Origin: Yamagishiella unicocca
Lineage: Eukaryota > Chlorophyta > Chlorophyceae > Chlamydomonadales > Volvocaceae
DNA: 64,000 bases
Assembly (NCBI GenBank): GCA_003116995.1
Contig: BDSL01000066.1
Location: 496,001-560,000, forward strand
Reading direction: 5' to 3'
This document shows, one piece after another, positions 11,301 through 19,864 of this stretch. The notes beneath the pieces are model-generated. The model worked only from the letters and a program-made list of their open reading frames with translations. It was not told where the DNA came from and did no database searches. Each line of letters starts with the position of its first letter. Position 1 is the first letter of the stretch. The position numbers and the translations under genes were made by a program.

Positions 11301-14300
11301 CGCCCCCCTCCTGTCGTTCCCCTCCTGCCGGGCCCCCTACCCTCGCGCTCCATTGGTGGTCCACCAATGTGCACTCTGGCCCCCGCCCCCTGCCGCCCGG
11401 CTCGCACCTCCCCCGCCCCCTGCCGCCCGGCTCGCACCTCCCCCGCCCCCTGCCGCCCGGCTCGCACCTCCCCCGCCCCCTGCCGCCCGGCTCGCACCTC
11501 CCCCGCCCCCTGCCGCCCGGCTCGCACCTCCCCCGCCCCCTGCCGCCCGGCTCGCACCTCCCCCGCCCCCTGCCGCCCGGCTCGCACCTCCCCCGCCCCC
11601 TGCCGCCCGGCTCGCACCTCCCCCGCCCCCTGCCGCCCGGCTCGCACCTCCCCCGCCCCCTGCCGCCCGGCTCGCACCTCCCCCGCGGACGCCATGTCGG
11701 TGCCGTTGGAGATGACGTCATCGTCCATCACCGGGTCGGGCTCGTCCGGCCGCTCAGAGACGTAGCGGAGGTACTCGACTGGCTCCAGGTAGCGGCCGCC
11801 CATCCTGTGGGGGGGTGGAGGGATTAAGGAGGATTGGAGGGGATAAGAGGGGATAAGAGGGGATAAGAGGGGATAAGAGGAGATATGAAGGGGGGTTAGA
11901 GGGGTTAATAGGAGATATTAAGAGGGGTTAAGGGGGGTTAGAGGGGATAAGATGGGGTCGGCAAAGGCACCAGGCCGACGAGGTGACGTTGTCGGCGATA
12001 CACCGTCAGCTGTCCGCGAGAGCATCCATCCGTCAAGCCGGGTCAGTCCGCGTGTGTAAGACGCCCCCTCGAAAGGCGGGGAGGTGTGCGGCGCGCGCGC
12101 GTTTCCACGTTGTGACAAACCCAAAACAGAGGTTGCTGTTGCTCGGCAAAGCCAACCCCCCTCCCCAGCTGACACGCACGCACACAAGCACACGTGAAGA
12201 TACCTCGAATCAGAGGACGCGTCAGATGGCGCTAGCGCCGGGTGACGCCACCACACCCCATCCATTTGCCACGCGCACTCAGAAACACATGTTCAGAAAT
12301 CGATCGGCGCCCAACTAGGCTCCCCGCTGCACAGCCCACTTGCGACAGGCGCGCGTCTCCCATGTCACCCACTTGCAGGGTCGATCCTGGTACTCCCGCA
12401 CCACGCCCTCCACCGTGCCGCGCCGGGGGTCTTCCGGCGGCATCTTGTCCAGCATGAGCTGGCAGATGAGGCAGCGCAGGTGATCGCGCAGGCGACCCGC
12501 GTTGGCCTTCTTGAACCAGGCCTTGCGCATGAAGGTGACGGTGTCGGCGGCCTCGGGCAGGGGGTCCAGTGCGTAGACGTCTGCAGCCGCGGTGAGGACC
12601 CAGGGCCGAAGCAGGGGGGCAGCAGGCGGGGGAGGGGTTTCAGGCGGGAGCAGGGGGGCAGCAGGCGGGGGAGGGGTGTCAGGCGGAAGCAGGGGGGGTA
12701 GCAGGCGGGCGCGTGACGAAATCCCAACACAGCGGTACGAATTCCGGAACCTGCGCCAGTGCAAGAAGGGGACTGTAGGAAGGGGGAGAAGGGGGAGCCG
12801 GCACGGGCAGCAGCACAAGGCCCTGTATGGCGTGGAGAAGGGCCAGAAGTGGACTGTGGAAGAGGCCTCAGCGGCCCCTTCGTCCTGCCCGCAGCGTTTC
12901 CCGACACGACAGACCTGACCCGAAGCTGCTGGCCGCACCCGGCCCGCGGCGCTTCACACACGCACACACCCAGCCAGGCAGTAGGCGCCCCATGGCATGC
13001 CCCTGCCCCTGCACCCAACCTCTTTGCATGACCACCTGTCTGCCCTATGTTGCTGTGCGAAAGCCTCCGGATGTGCACTGGAGGGCCGCCACCCGTCTGT
13101 GGTCCGGCATCTCCCCCCACTCCCCCCCACTCCCCTCCCACTCCCCTCCCACTCCCAGCCCCCTACCCCCCCCACTCCCCGCCCCGCCCACCACCACCCA
13201 CCCTGCGCGTTGTGGCCCTCCTGGACGACGCAGCGCGGGTTGGCGGCGATGAAAAAGTCAATGTACGACAGCAGGAACAGGCCGCAGTCGGTGTGGTTGT
13301 CCTGCTTCGGCAGCCGCGCCGTCAGGCGGATGCCGCGAAGGACGCTGGGTTCGAAGCGCACCGTCGGCGGCTCCTGGCCCTGCGCCCTCCACTTCTCGGC
13401 CCAGCTGCGCGGCACGGAGTCGTGAGCCTCGTCTGCTGCCTTGCGCGCCCACTCGTGCTGCAGGTAGCCGCGGAGGGCTTCGAAGATGCCCTGCGGGGAG
13501 TGGTTGCCTGGGCGACGAAGTGTGGAGGGGCGGGTGCGAGGCAGGAAGGGGGCGGGGGGCGAAACGGTGTGAGGGGCGGAGGGTTGAAAGGAAAACCCGT
13601 GTAACGAAGAGAAGACCGTTTGGGACATACGTTTGGAGGCGCATGTGGAGGGAGGGGTAGGTCCAGGTTGCGTCGGTGTGGGAGGAAGGATGTGGCTGTC
13701 CTGTGCGCTGATGGTGGGTCCCATGGTGGCGACGCCGGGGTAGCACCAACGGGACAGCTTCCTTTCCGGCACAAGCCTGGAAACAGGCACGGGGCAACTA
13801 CGTAGGCTACACCATCAGAGGTGGTTGTTCGGCGTCACCTCTTCTCCGCTTCTGCACCACCACCCATTCAACCCTGCTTCCCACCCACAGAATTTCCCCT
13901 ACACGCACCGTCGAGTGAGTCCAGGTGAAGCAGCAGCGGCGCGCCGGCGGGGTCCGTGTCGCCGTGGCTGCCAGGCACCCGGTAGCCGCCCGCCAGCGCC
14001 ACATTGGCGGGGTGGCAGATGAGCACAAGAGACCAGTGCAGGTAGCCGTGGATGGGCACGAAGATGTAGTCCTTGGAGAACAAGTCCACGTGCTGGAGGG
14101 GTTGGGTTATGTGTGTGTGGGGGGAGAGAGAGGGAGGAAACCCGTTTACACGGCATAGGAAGAGCAGGAGAAGAACCACGCGAGACGGAGGCGGGTGTGC
14201 GTGTGTGTGGAGATGAACCCCGTGTGTGGGGTGGGAGGGGGGGCGGCGTCAGGCGATTTCGAGGGGGCGGCGGGGTGGGGTGGGGAGAGTGTAGAGACCG

Positions 14301-15436
14301 GCGGGGGCGGTCATGGGACCCGCGGCGAGCTGTCGGCTGTAAGGATTCCCTGTACAAAAGAGGTTAAACCGCCCACAGGGTCGCAGGGATTTAGGGCCAA
14401 AGCTCCGTTCCCAAGTGTTGCCTTTGAGCGATATGCAAGTGGGAGCTTCCCCGTGCACCGCATCACTGTCCGTGCACCGCATCACTGTCCGTGCACCGCA
14501 TCACTGTCCGTGCACCGCATCACTGTCCGTGCACCGCATCACTGTCCGTGCACCGCATCACTGTCCGCCGGCATTCGCCTTGCCGCTCTCGCCTCCCTTC
14601 CGGCTGACCCAGTAGCGGTTCCCTTTCGGCTCACCCCAGCAGAGGTTGCTACTGCTACGCCAGCCTACCGCTGCTGCGGCTCCCTGATCGCGTCTATGCT
14701 ACCGACTACCACTAATTCCCAAAACACTCCCCAACATACTTCGCCTCACACCCGGCACCCACCTTGGTCCACTTCTTCACCCGGTCGTGGTCGTGGCGCA
14801 GGCGCTCCGCCTTGGTGGTCTTGGGCCCCCCTGTGGGCGCCTTCTCCTGCAGCTTCTTCAGGAAGAACGAGTTGAAGAAGTGGTACCGAGCGAGCCGATC
14901 CGGAGGCAGGCGCTGCTCCATGTACCTGAGCCCGGGTGGCGGGGAGGGGAAGGGGGTGCGGGGGGGTGGGGGTCGCGCCGAACAAATCGTCCCCGACCAA
15001 ACCCCCACCCCGCTATCCCGACCAACCCCGCACCCCCGCGATCCCGACCAGGCCCCACCATCTCCCGCGCCACGCACTTGATGTAAAAGTCGATGCACGT
15101 GTCGTTCAGGAACTCGCCCCTGTCCAGCCGGGCCAAGTCGTCCGCCGTGACCTCCACGCTGTGCTTGCCGCCCTGGGGCGGGAAGCAGCACTTGAGGCCG
15201 GCTAGCTGAGCTGACAGCGACCGGAAGTCATTCATGGGCGCTGCAATGCGGGCGCTCCTACGGGTCGTCACACCACCGGCAGCCCCCACCGAGCGAGATG
15301 CCGCCGCGGCTGCGGAGGAGGGGCCCGGGCCCGCGGGGTTGTCGTCCCGCGCCGCCGGCCCCTCCCGGGAGTCGTCGCCGGGGGCTTTCCCTGAGCCGCC
15401 CTCCTCATCGCTGCTGTCCACCAAGTCAATGGGCTC
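2389..15436 (-). CDS. ULP2/SENP6-7-type SUMO protease, very large, 5' end unresolved
   Basis: This is a cysteine protease (C48 family) that removes SUMO or trims SUMO chains. Exons in transcription order: 15436-15078, 14925-14763, 14092-13909, 13507-13202, 12580-12373, 11804-11678, 10943-10806, 10328-10039, 9797-9724, 9370-8220, 7613-5894, 4655-2389. All phases join and give 2,328 codons plus stop. The catalytic domain is N-terminal: GEFLNDTCIDFYIKYMEQRL, YHFFNSFFLKKL, then KDYIFVPIHGYLHWSLVLI (His), LLLHLDSLDG (Asp), and LPKQDNHTDCGLFLLSYIDF (Gln and nucleophile Cys). The triad is intact and the split layout matches plant SPF1/2 and SENP6/7. The long tail is low-complexity: KRPKR NLS-like stretch, acidic runs, and a His/Gln repeat at about 6.53-6.73 kb. 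It carries SIM-like EPIDLVDSSDEE, AVVDLASPD, TLVITDDDDD and terminal VCDLTHDD, plus QTHLTDFP. The first coding exon upstream of 15436 was not found. Confidence 0.88.
2398..2421 (-). other. C-terminal SUMO-interaction motif of the protease
   Basis: The last codons read EEEVCDLTHDDGR. A hydrophobic core with D-L-T followed by acidic residues is the classic SIM pattern. Its position at the end of a SUMO protease fits substrate or chain binding. The function is inferred. Confidence 0.6.
2533..2556 (-). other. PIP-box / PIP-degron-like motif
   Basis: The codons spell QTHLTDFP followed by RRRS. Q-x-x-L-T-D-F matches the PCNA-interacting box with the T-D pair of Cdt2 degrons. The second aromatic residue is replaced by proline. 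Basic residues follow, as in degrons. Confidence 0.4.
4839..4916 (+). repeat. Dispersed intronic repeat, family R1
   Basis: This lies in the last intron of the SUMO protease gene. It contains AACCCGTGGATGTCCGAAAA, CCGTTTAAAACAGA and GATGCATGCTGGAGAACTGG. Nearly the same series recurs at 34592-34668, and shorter forms at 20025-20075, 25708-25748 and (inverted) 35028-35078. Confidence 0.7.
5371..5459 (+). repeat. Micro-insertion, family R2
   Basis: This is in the last intron of the SUMO protease gene. It has core AAAGAACCGGTTACTCGAC followed by ATGGGAAGTGTAGCT. The flanks GGTGCAAAAAGGGG (5371) and GGTGTAAAAAGGGG (5445) look like a 14-nt target duplication with one difference. Confidence 0.55.
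6530..6735 (-). repeat. Coding His/Gln repeat in the SUMO protease tail
   Basis: Imperfect trinucleotide-rich repeats encode about 65 residues of HQQ and HQQQ units with rare Tyr and Arg. The frame stays open, so the tract is coding length variation within exon 11 of the protease gene. Confidence 0.7.
10640..10775 (+). repeat. Dispersed intronic repeat, family R3
   Basis: It contains GACCTACGGGTTTCCTCTCA and, about 45 nt on, a CGCGGATTCTCTTAT segment. The same pair occurs at 84-155, and the first half again near 37483-37500. It lies in an intron of the SUMO protease gene. Confidence 0.45.
11381..11690. repeat. 30-nt minisatellite, about 10 units, at an exon-intron junction
   Basis: Near-perfect 30-nt units run from about 11381 to 11690. 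On the minus strand each unit contains GGGGAG|GTGCGA, a plausible 5' splice site. The unit is also an open 10-codon repeat (GEVRAGRQGA). It adjoins the end of protease exon 6, so the exon could end at any unit without changing frame. Confidence 0.9.
11826..11900. repeat. Short G-rich tandem repeat (GGGGATAAGA)
   Basis: About four 11-nt units of AGGGGATAAG followed by decayed copies up to about 11945. It lies in an intron of the SUMO protease gene and has no other visible role. Confidence 0.7.
12595..12705. repeat. About 40-nt tandem repeat, three units
   Basis: Three copies of a segment containing GCAGGGGGGCAGCAGGCGGG lie in the intron upstream (in transcription) of protease exon 5. Intronic minisatellite. 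Confidence 0.7.
14452..14566. repeat. 19-nt tandem repeat, six units
   Basis: Six perfect head-to-tail copies of CGTGCACCGCATCACTGTC lie in the intron between protease exons 2 and 3. Confidence 0.9.
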
Positions 15437-15978
15437 CTGGGGAAGAACACAGCATGGTTGCGGTTGCGCGTTTTGTGAGGCTACAGGGTAAAGGCCCTCC
15501 CTCCTCGCCGCCTATTGGCAGGCATCATTGCGGTCAGTGTCCAGGCCGTGGGCAGTCGACGGTGCTTGACGCTTGACACCGGTAGGGGCAGACCGGTGCA
15601 AGTGGTTGGGCAAGCGGGTCAATGGGCGGGTCGGCGGGCGGATGCGGGATGCCGCGGGGGCGGATGCGCGGGGGCACCGAAGTGGGGCCAGCGGGTTGGA
15701 ACACCAGGGAGGGAGCCCGTGCAGAGCCCTGCTCGCCTGACGTACGGTGCAGCAAGAGCACAGACGCGAACGCAGCTGTGTGGTGCGAGCGCGTCCTGTC
15801 CCGTCCAGCCTAGACGCAGCTCGGTCCATGCATCGCCACATGTCAATCATCGGTCCCTCATGACTCTTTTGGGGCACGAGCTCTCACCCGTCACCCAGCC
15901 GCGCACCCTTCCTAATGTCCACGCCCCGAGCCCGCCAATCGGTTGCTCCCAGCTAGGCGGCCGGTGGTAAGGGTCACG
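15437..15978. other. Region between SUMO protease exon 1 (as resolved) and the Cys-rich gene
   Basis: Minus-strand frames are open at about 15512-15877, but I could not connect them by splice signals and phase to the exon at 15436. The start codon and any 5' exon of the protease gene may lie here. Confidence 0.4.
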
Positions 15979-17011
15979 CTACAGCAAACGGGCACTAGCG
16001 CAACGTGCCTTGTCTTCAGGGGCCGCTGGCGCGGAGCGGCGCAGTCGCTGTTGCCGCGCCGCGGCGCCCTGCCGGTTTGGCTCCGGCTGCTGGTAGTCGC
16101 CGTCAGCGTCTGAGCCCGCACGCCTGGCAGGAGGTTCCTCCTGCTGCTGCTGGCCCCTCCTGGGCCGGCAAGCCATGTTGGGCGCAGGCGGCTGGAGAGC
16201 AAGGTTGCCCTTCTTGCCGCCCGCATCGACCGGAGTCAGCTGCAGGTCCAGACCCGCCCCACCGGCGCTAATCCTTCTGCTATGGAAAACCTTATCCGTG
16301 CCGCCTCTGAGGGAGCCCAGCCGGTTGGACTGGGCTCGTAGGCCCGCTGCTGCCCCTCCGGCGGAGGCTGCTGCGAGTCCCCCGGGCTTGATGGTCGCAA
16401 CCTGCAAAAAATAATAACCCAAGGCAGGCTCGTCATGCCTGCAGTACGGCAATCCCGAGCGCCCCGCAGCTTACAGTGCCCCTAGCACCGACCAGACCTG
16501 CCTGCCCCCAGCACCACACGCCCGAGAGATGGCACACGTGGCTGCACCGTCGGGACTCACCTGGAAGGCAGTCTTGCCAAAAGTCGCTGGCCGGCGAGCC
16601 TGGCGGTTAGCAGCAGCGACGGAATCGAGGGCCGCCGCCTGGCCCTCTTTACATGCCGCGCACACCATCGTGGCCTGCGCGTCGTACGGCATGCCACCGA
16701 CCCAGTTCAGGCCCTCCAGCGCAGAGTCAATGCAGAGCCCTAGATGCGGCAGGTCGCCCTAAGCCTGGGCTTGGTTTCGACTTACCTCGTTTTCGGTATT
16801 CAGGCGCTTTTGGAAGTGCTTCTTGCAGGCCATGCACTGCCTGAAATCGTGCATGCAAAGGAAAGGAATGAATCACCTTCGCCCCATAGCTAGGCTCGCT
16901 GGAATGGAATGAATCACCTTCGCCCCATAGCTAGGCTACTCAGTGCACGGCTTTCCGCACCCGCTGCCACTTACTCAAGCTGCTGTTGACTCCCTGCAGC
17001 CGCCGCCGGCC
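15979..17011 (-). CDS. Small Cys-rich (zinc-finger-like) protein, 5' end unresolved
   Basis: Exons in transcription order: 17011-16975, about 16841-16785, 16757-16561, 16401-15979, ending in TAG. Joined phases give SQQQLEQCMACKKHFQKRL, then NTENEGDLPHLGLCIDSALE, then MVCAACKEGQ. The pattern C-x2-C, single C, C-x2-C suggests a small zinc-binding fold, and a long basic, Gln/Ala-rich tail follows. I do not recognise the family. One oddity: joining the second and third exons in frame needs a 27-nt intron with GTAAGT...TTAG ends. The alternative 46-nt intron destroys the CMAC frame. The gene lies upstream of the SUMO protease gene on the same strand but ends in its own stop. Confidence 0.5.
16865..16937. 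repeat. Direct duplication of about 31 nt, period 42
   Basis: The segment containing GAATGAATCACCTTCGCCCC occurs at 16865 and again at 16907, just upstream (in transcription) of the CMACKKHF exon of the Cys-rich gene. Confidence 0.8.
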
Positions 17012-17469
17012 CTGCGTGCGCACGGAAGGACGGGCAGAGAAGTTGGAAACTACTAGATGGAAGCCGCACTCAGAAACACAGACTGCGAGAGGACTCTTCG
17101 TTGCAGGGAAAGGTACGTTGTCATAACCTGCTTACGCTGCTGGACCACCTACCTGCCTCCGCTGCCGCTGCCCCTCGCGTTTGGTACAACGCCAGCGGCT
17201 GCTTGTTCGCCCCCTCTGCAGTTTGTTGCCAGAAAGCGAGTGAGTTGGTCGGGGGCAGGCACAGCGTGCGTGGAGTTGCTGCTGCGGCAACTACCAGCGT
17301 TTGCCGCCCCTCTCTGAGCGGGACCCACTAAGCAGGCGCAAAGCACATCCCAGTCCAGTCCAGTCTGGCTCACTCTGTGCGGCCGCCAGCTGCCTTGCTC
17401 CAGCTGTCGACCCCTGCGCCAACGCACCATGAGAGTGCCGTCGTGAGCACCGCAGGCTACACGGCAGAG
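17012..17469. other. No gene identified
   Basis: Several open frames on both strands, none with convincing splice sites or family resemblance. It may include further 5' exons of the Cys-rich gene or 3' sequence of the helical-protein ORF. Confidence 0.4.
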
Positions 17470-17952
17470 TCATACAGCAATGCCTACCGGTTGTATAGCG
17501 CTCAGCTTGGGTTGTCTCCAGTCGGCGCCGTGGTACCCGGGGCCGGGAAGGGAGGCGCGCTCTGCAGCCGCTGGTGTGGGTGTGGCTTGGCCTGCTGGGG
17601 CTTGGCCTCCGCTGTGCCCACCCCGAGGGCAAGCAGCATCCAAGGAGAGTGGGTCGTCGTTCACGCGCCCTTGACTGTGTCCCGCCTTCGCAAGGCGCTC
17701 ACTCTCAATTCGGCGCCATCTGCGCTCGATCAGGAGCTCTTTGAGATACGAAATCATTCGAGATTTGTCGACGCCGATAGTTGCGTTGCGCAGCAGTCTG
17801 CAGCGCAAATCAATCTCTTCATCGAGCTTATTAGACTGTTTGTGAGGTCGCTCCTCCTGTAACTCCTCTTCGGGAATTGCGTCAACTTCAGCCGCATAGT
17901 GTGCCAAGGGACCGTCTATCAATTTAAGCGCCGACTCCAGAGTGTGCGCCAT
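17470..17952 (-). CDS. Small helical protein ORF, copy A (unknown function)
   Basis: The ATG at 17952 opens 160 codons. It starts MAHTLESALKLIDGPLAHYA and has a charged, helix-prone middle ending ELLIERRWRRIESERLAKAG. No family recognised. The ORF crosses the left edge of the segmental duplication at about 17574, so its C-terminus differs from copy B, and this copy is probably the original. Flanking DNA is almost identical in copy B, yet the central 60-70 codons are only about half identical, with equal length and no frame break. That pattern supports a real coding exon. Further exons are possible. Confidence 0.5.
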   Translation of the reverse strand: MAHTLESALKLIDGPLAHYAAEVDAIPEEELQEERPHKQSNKLDEEIDLRCRLLRNATIGVDKSRMISYLKELLIERRWRRIESERLAKAGHSQGRVNDDPLSLDAACPRGGHSGGQAPAGQATPTPAAAERASLPGPGYHGADWRQPKLSAIQPVGIAV

Positions 17953-19864
17953 GGCGGTGCCCCAGTCAGGGCAACCTGCCGTTTCCGAGCATGCTACGGC
18001 ATGCTGCGTGAAAGTTTGTGGCCTCAGATGCTGCTTGGATGGCCGACACCGACGCTCAAGCAACCCAAGGCGCCAAAAATTCCGGTGACGACCAGGAACT
18101 GCTTTGTACAATATACACTATTCAGGTAGGTATGCAGTGTGCTGCACCATTGGAGCACACAACTTGGGGCTTCAATTTCACAACTTATGGTAAGCCTACA
18201 TCATAAAAAAACAGCATTTGACATCAGTTATGCATACAAAGCTTTGTTGGACAAGGTAGTATGCACCGCGCACACTGGACGAATGGCGTGTGACCTGCGT
18301 GCGCTGCGATTGAAAATGCAACATGACAGCCCATGGCAGGTAACCAGGTACCGACATTCTAAATAATGCAATCTTCGAATGCAGCTTCTGCCACATCATA
18401 GATAGGCTTTTTCCTGGTGAGATTGGGATTACAAGGCTGGTCAAGATGACTTTCCAGCTTCAGCCGTGTTATGTAGCTGTGAAGTGGACATTCGCCTACA
18501 AAGATGTGTCAACCTGATTGCAATATGTTGCAACTAGTACAGGTAGTAGCATTGGTCGCAAAGCTTGCAAGCGGGCTGCGGCGTTGAAGGTTGGTCGGGG
18601 TTAGTCGGCAACAAACACGGCGTCGTGCGCCAGCCACTGCATGCGCTTCTCATCTCCGCAATAGTCAAACTTGACCCGTCACCACCGCCACAACGCTCAA
18701 CACTGCTACGCAACACGCCGCGGCATGCGTCCTCCCATACCGTCTGGCCCATTCAGGGCACCATTCCCTGCTCCCTCGTCAATGCAGCTGCGTCGTGTGC
18801 CGACCTGCGGACCAGTGTGTATCTCCCTGACCAGGGTGACCAGCTGACCATCCTACTGGGCGTAGCAGTATGGGCCTGTATGGCGAGGCAAGGCACGAGC
18901 GTGCAAAGTGCTGCACACGCCCACGGACTACAGCAGACAACAACACCTTGACTCTGCGAGGCGCAAACCCTGGACATGCCACACGACGCGGCGCCGGTGC
19001 CTTCCCTCCCTCCTCAGTCGACGGTCAACGCCACCACCACCTCTGCGGAGCGCAAACACAGGCATGCCACACGAGGTGGCTTCATACCTTGCGTCACGCA
19101 ACGTGGCGGAGGTATCAGAGACGCTAGCGAGACATCTGCGCGGGCCAAGAGCTGATCCGGTGCTCGCACCACAACCCGGGCCCAATCAGACGGCAATGCT
19201 TGTGCGGTCTTCCAAAGCCGAGCCGTTTATGGCGCCCTGCATTATGGTGGTGGCTCGCGCGGATCTATTACAGCCGAGCCATATGCCTCTCGACCTCCAT
19301 GAGGCGGCGTGAAGCGGCGTTCCGACCGCATCAGGCGGGAGACAAGGACAGAACAAACGTGCACCAATGTGGAGCAGAGGTTGCTTGGGACGTCACCCTT
19401 ATCCACCTTTCGAAACGTGGCAACCAGCCCTCACGCACCCCCAACCCCCTCTCTGTTTGTCCTGTGTCGTGCCCACGGGACTCCGCTACAAACCGGTAAC
19501 CTATGCAGGCAGTTCTTCAACGTAAGCAGGGTTCGAGGTGAATGCGCCAACCAGAAGCGGCACGTCTTCCTACCGTTGCTTTAACGACCACCCAGCGGCC
19601 AGCGCCTGATCACTTGCACCTGGTCGCCGTACAGTCTCACAACCCACCACCCACCCGCATTCCTCAGGCAGCCGGCATCCCATCAACGCCATCAACCACC
19701 ACGCAGCCCCTCATCCGCGCCCCATCCGCCGCCATGTCCTCCACGCTCCCAACCGGGACTGATCACCCAGCCTGCCAATAACCAAAACCGATCGATCGCA
19801 GCCATTCACCGAAGGGGTGCCGCCGGGCGTGGGGCCGGAATGGGTGCCCCGTGCCAGCTGGCTG
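17953..19864. other. Spacer in duplication copy A; no supported gene
   Basis: Open plus-strand frames at 18565-18951 and 18908-19312 look protein-like. The latter's differences from copy B are nearly all amino-acid changing, which argues against a constrained protein. A TTACA at about 19266 (TGTAA on minus) could end the ALKBH1 transcript. Confidence 0.45.

Noticed and set aside
15979..16401. Joining the Cys-rich gene to the SUMO protease as one transcript
   Set aside because: The last exon ends in TAG at 15979 and no donor inside it matches the phase-0 acceptor at 15436.
18908..19312. Plus-strand ORF ending MPHEVASYLASRNVAEVSET..., apparently conserved in both duplication copies
   Set aside because: The differences I could compare between copies in this frame change the amino acid in nearly every case, there is no splice or family support, and near identity is expected from recent duplication alone.
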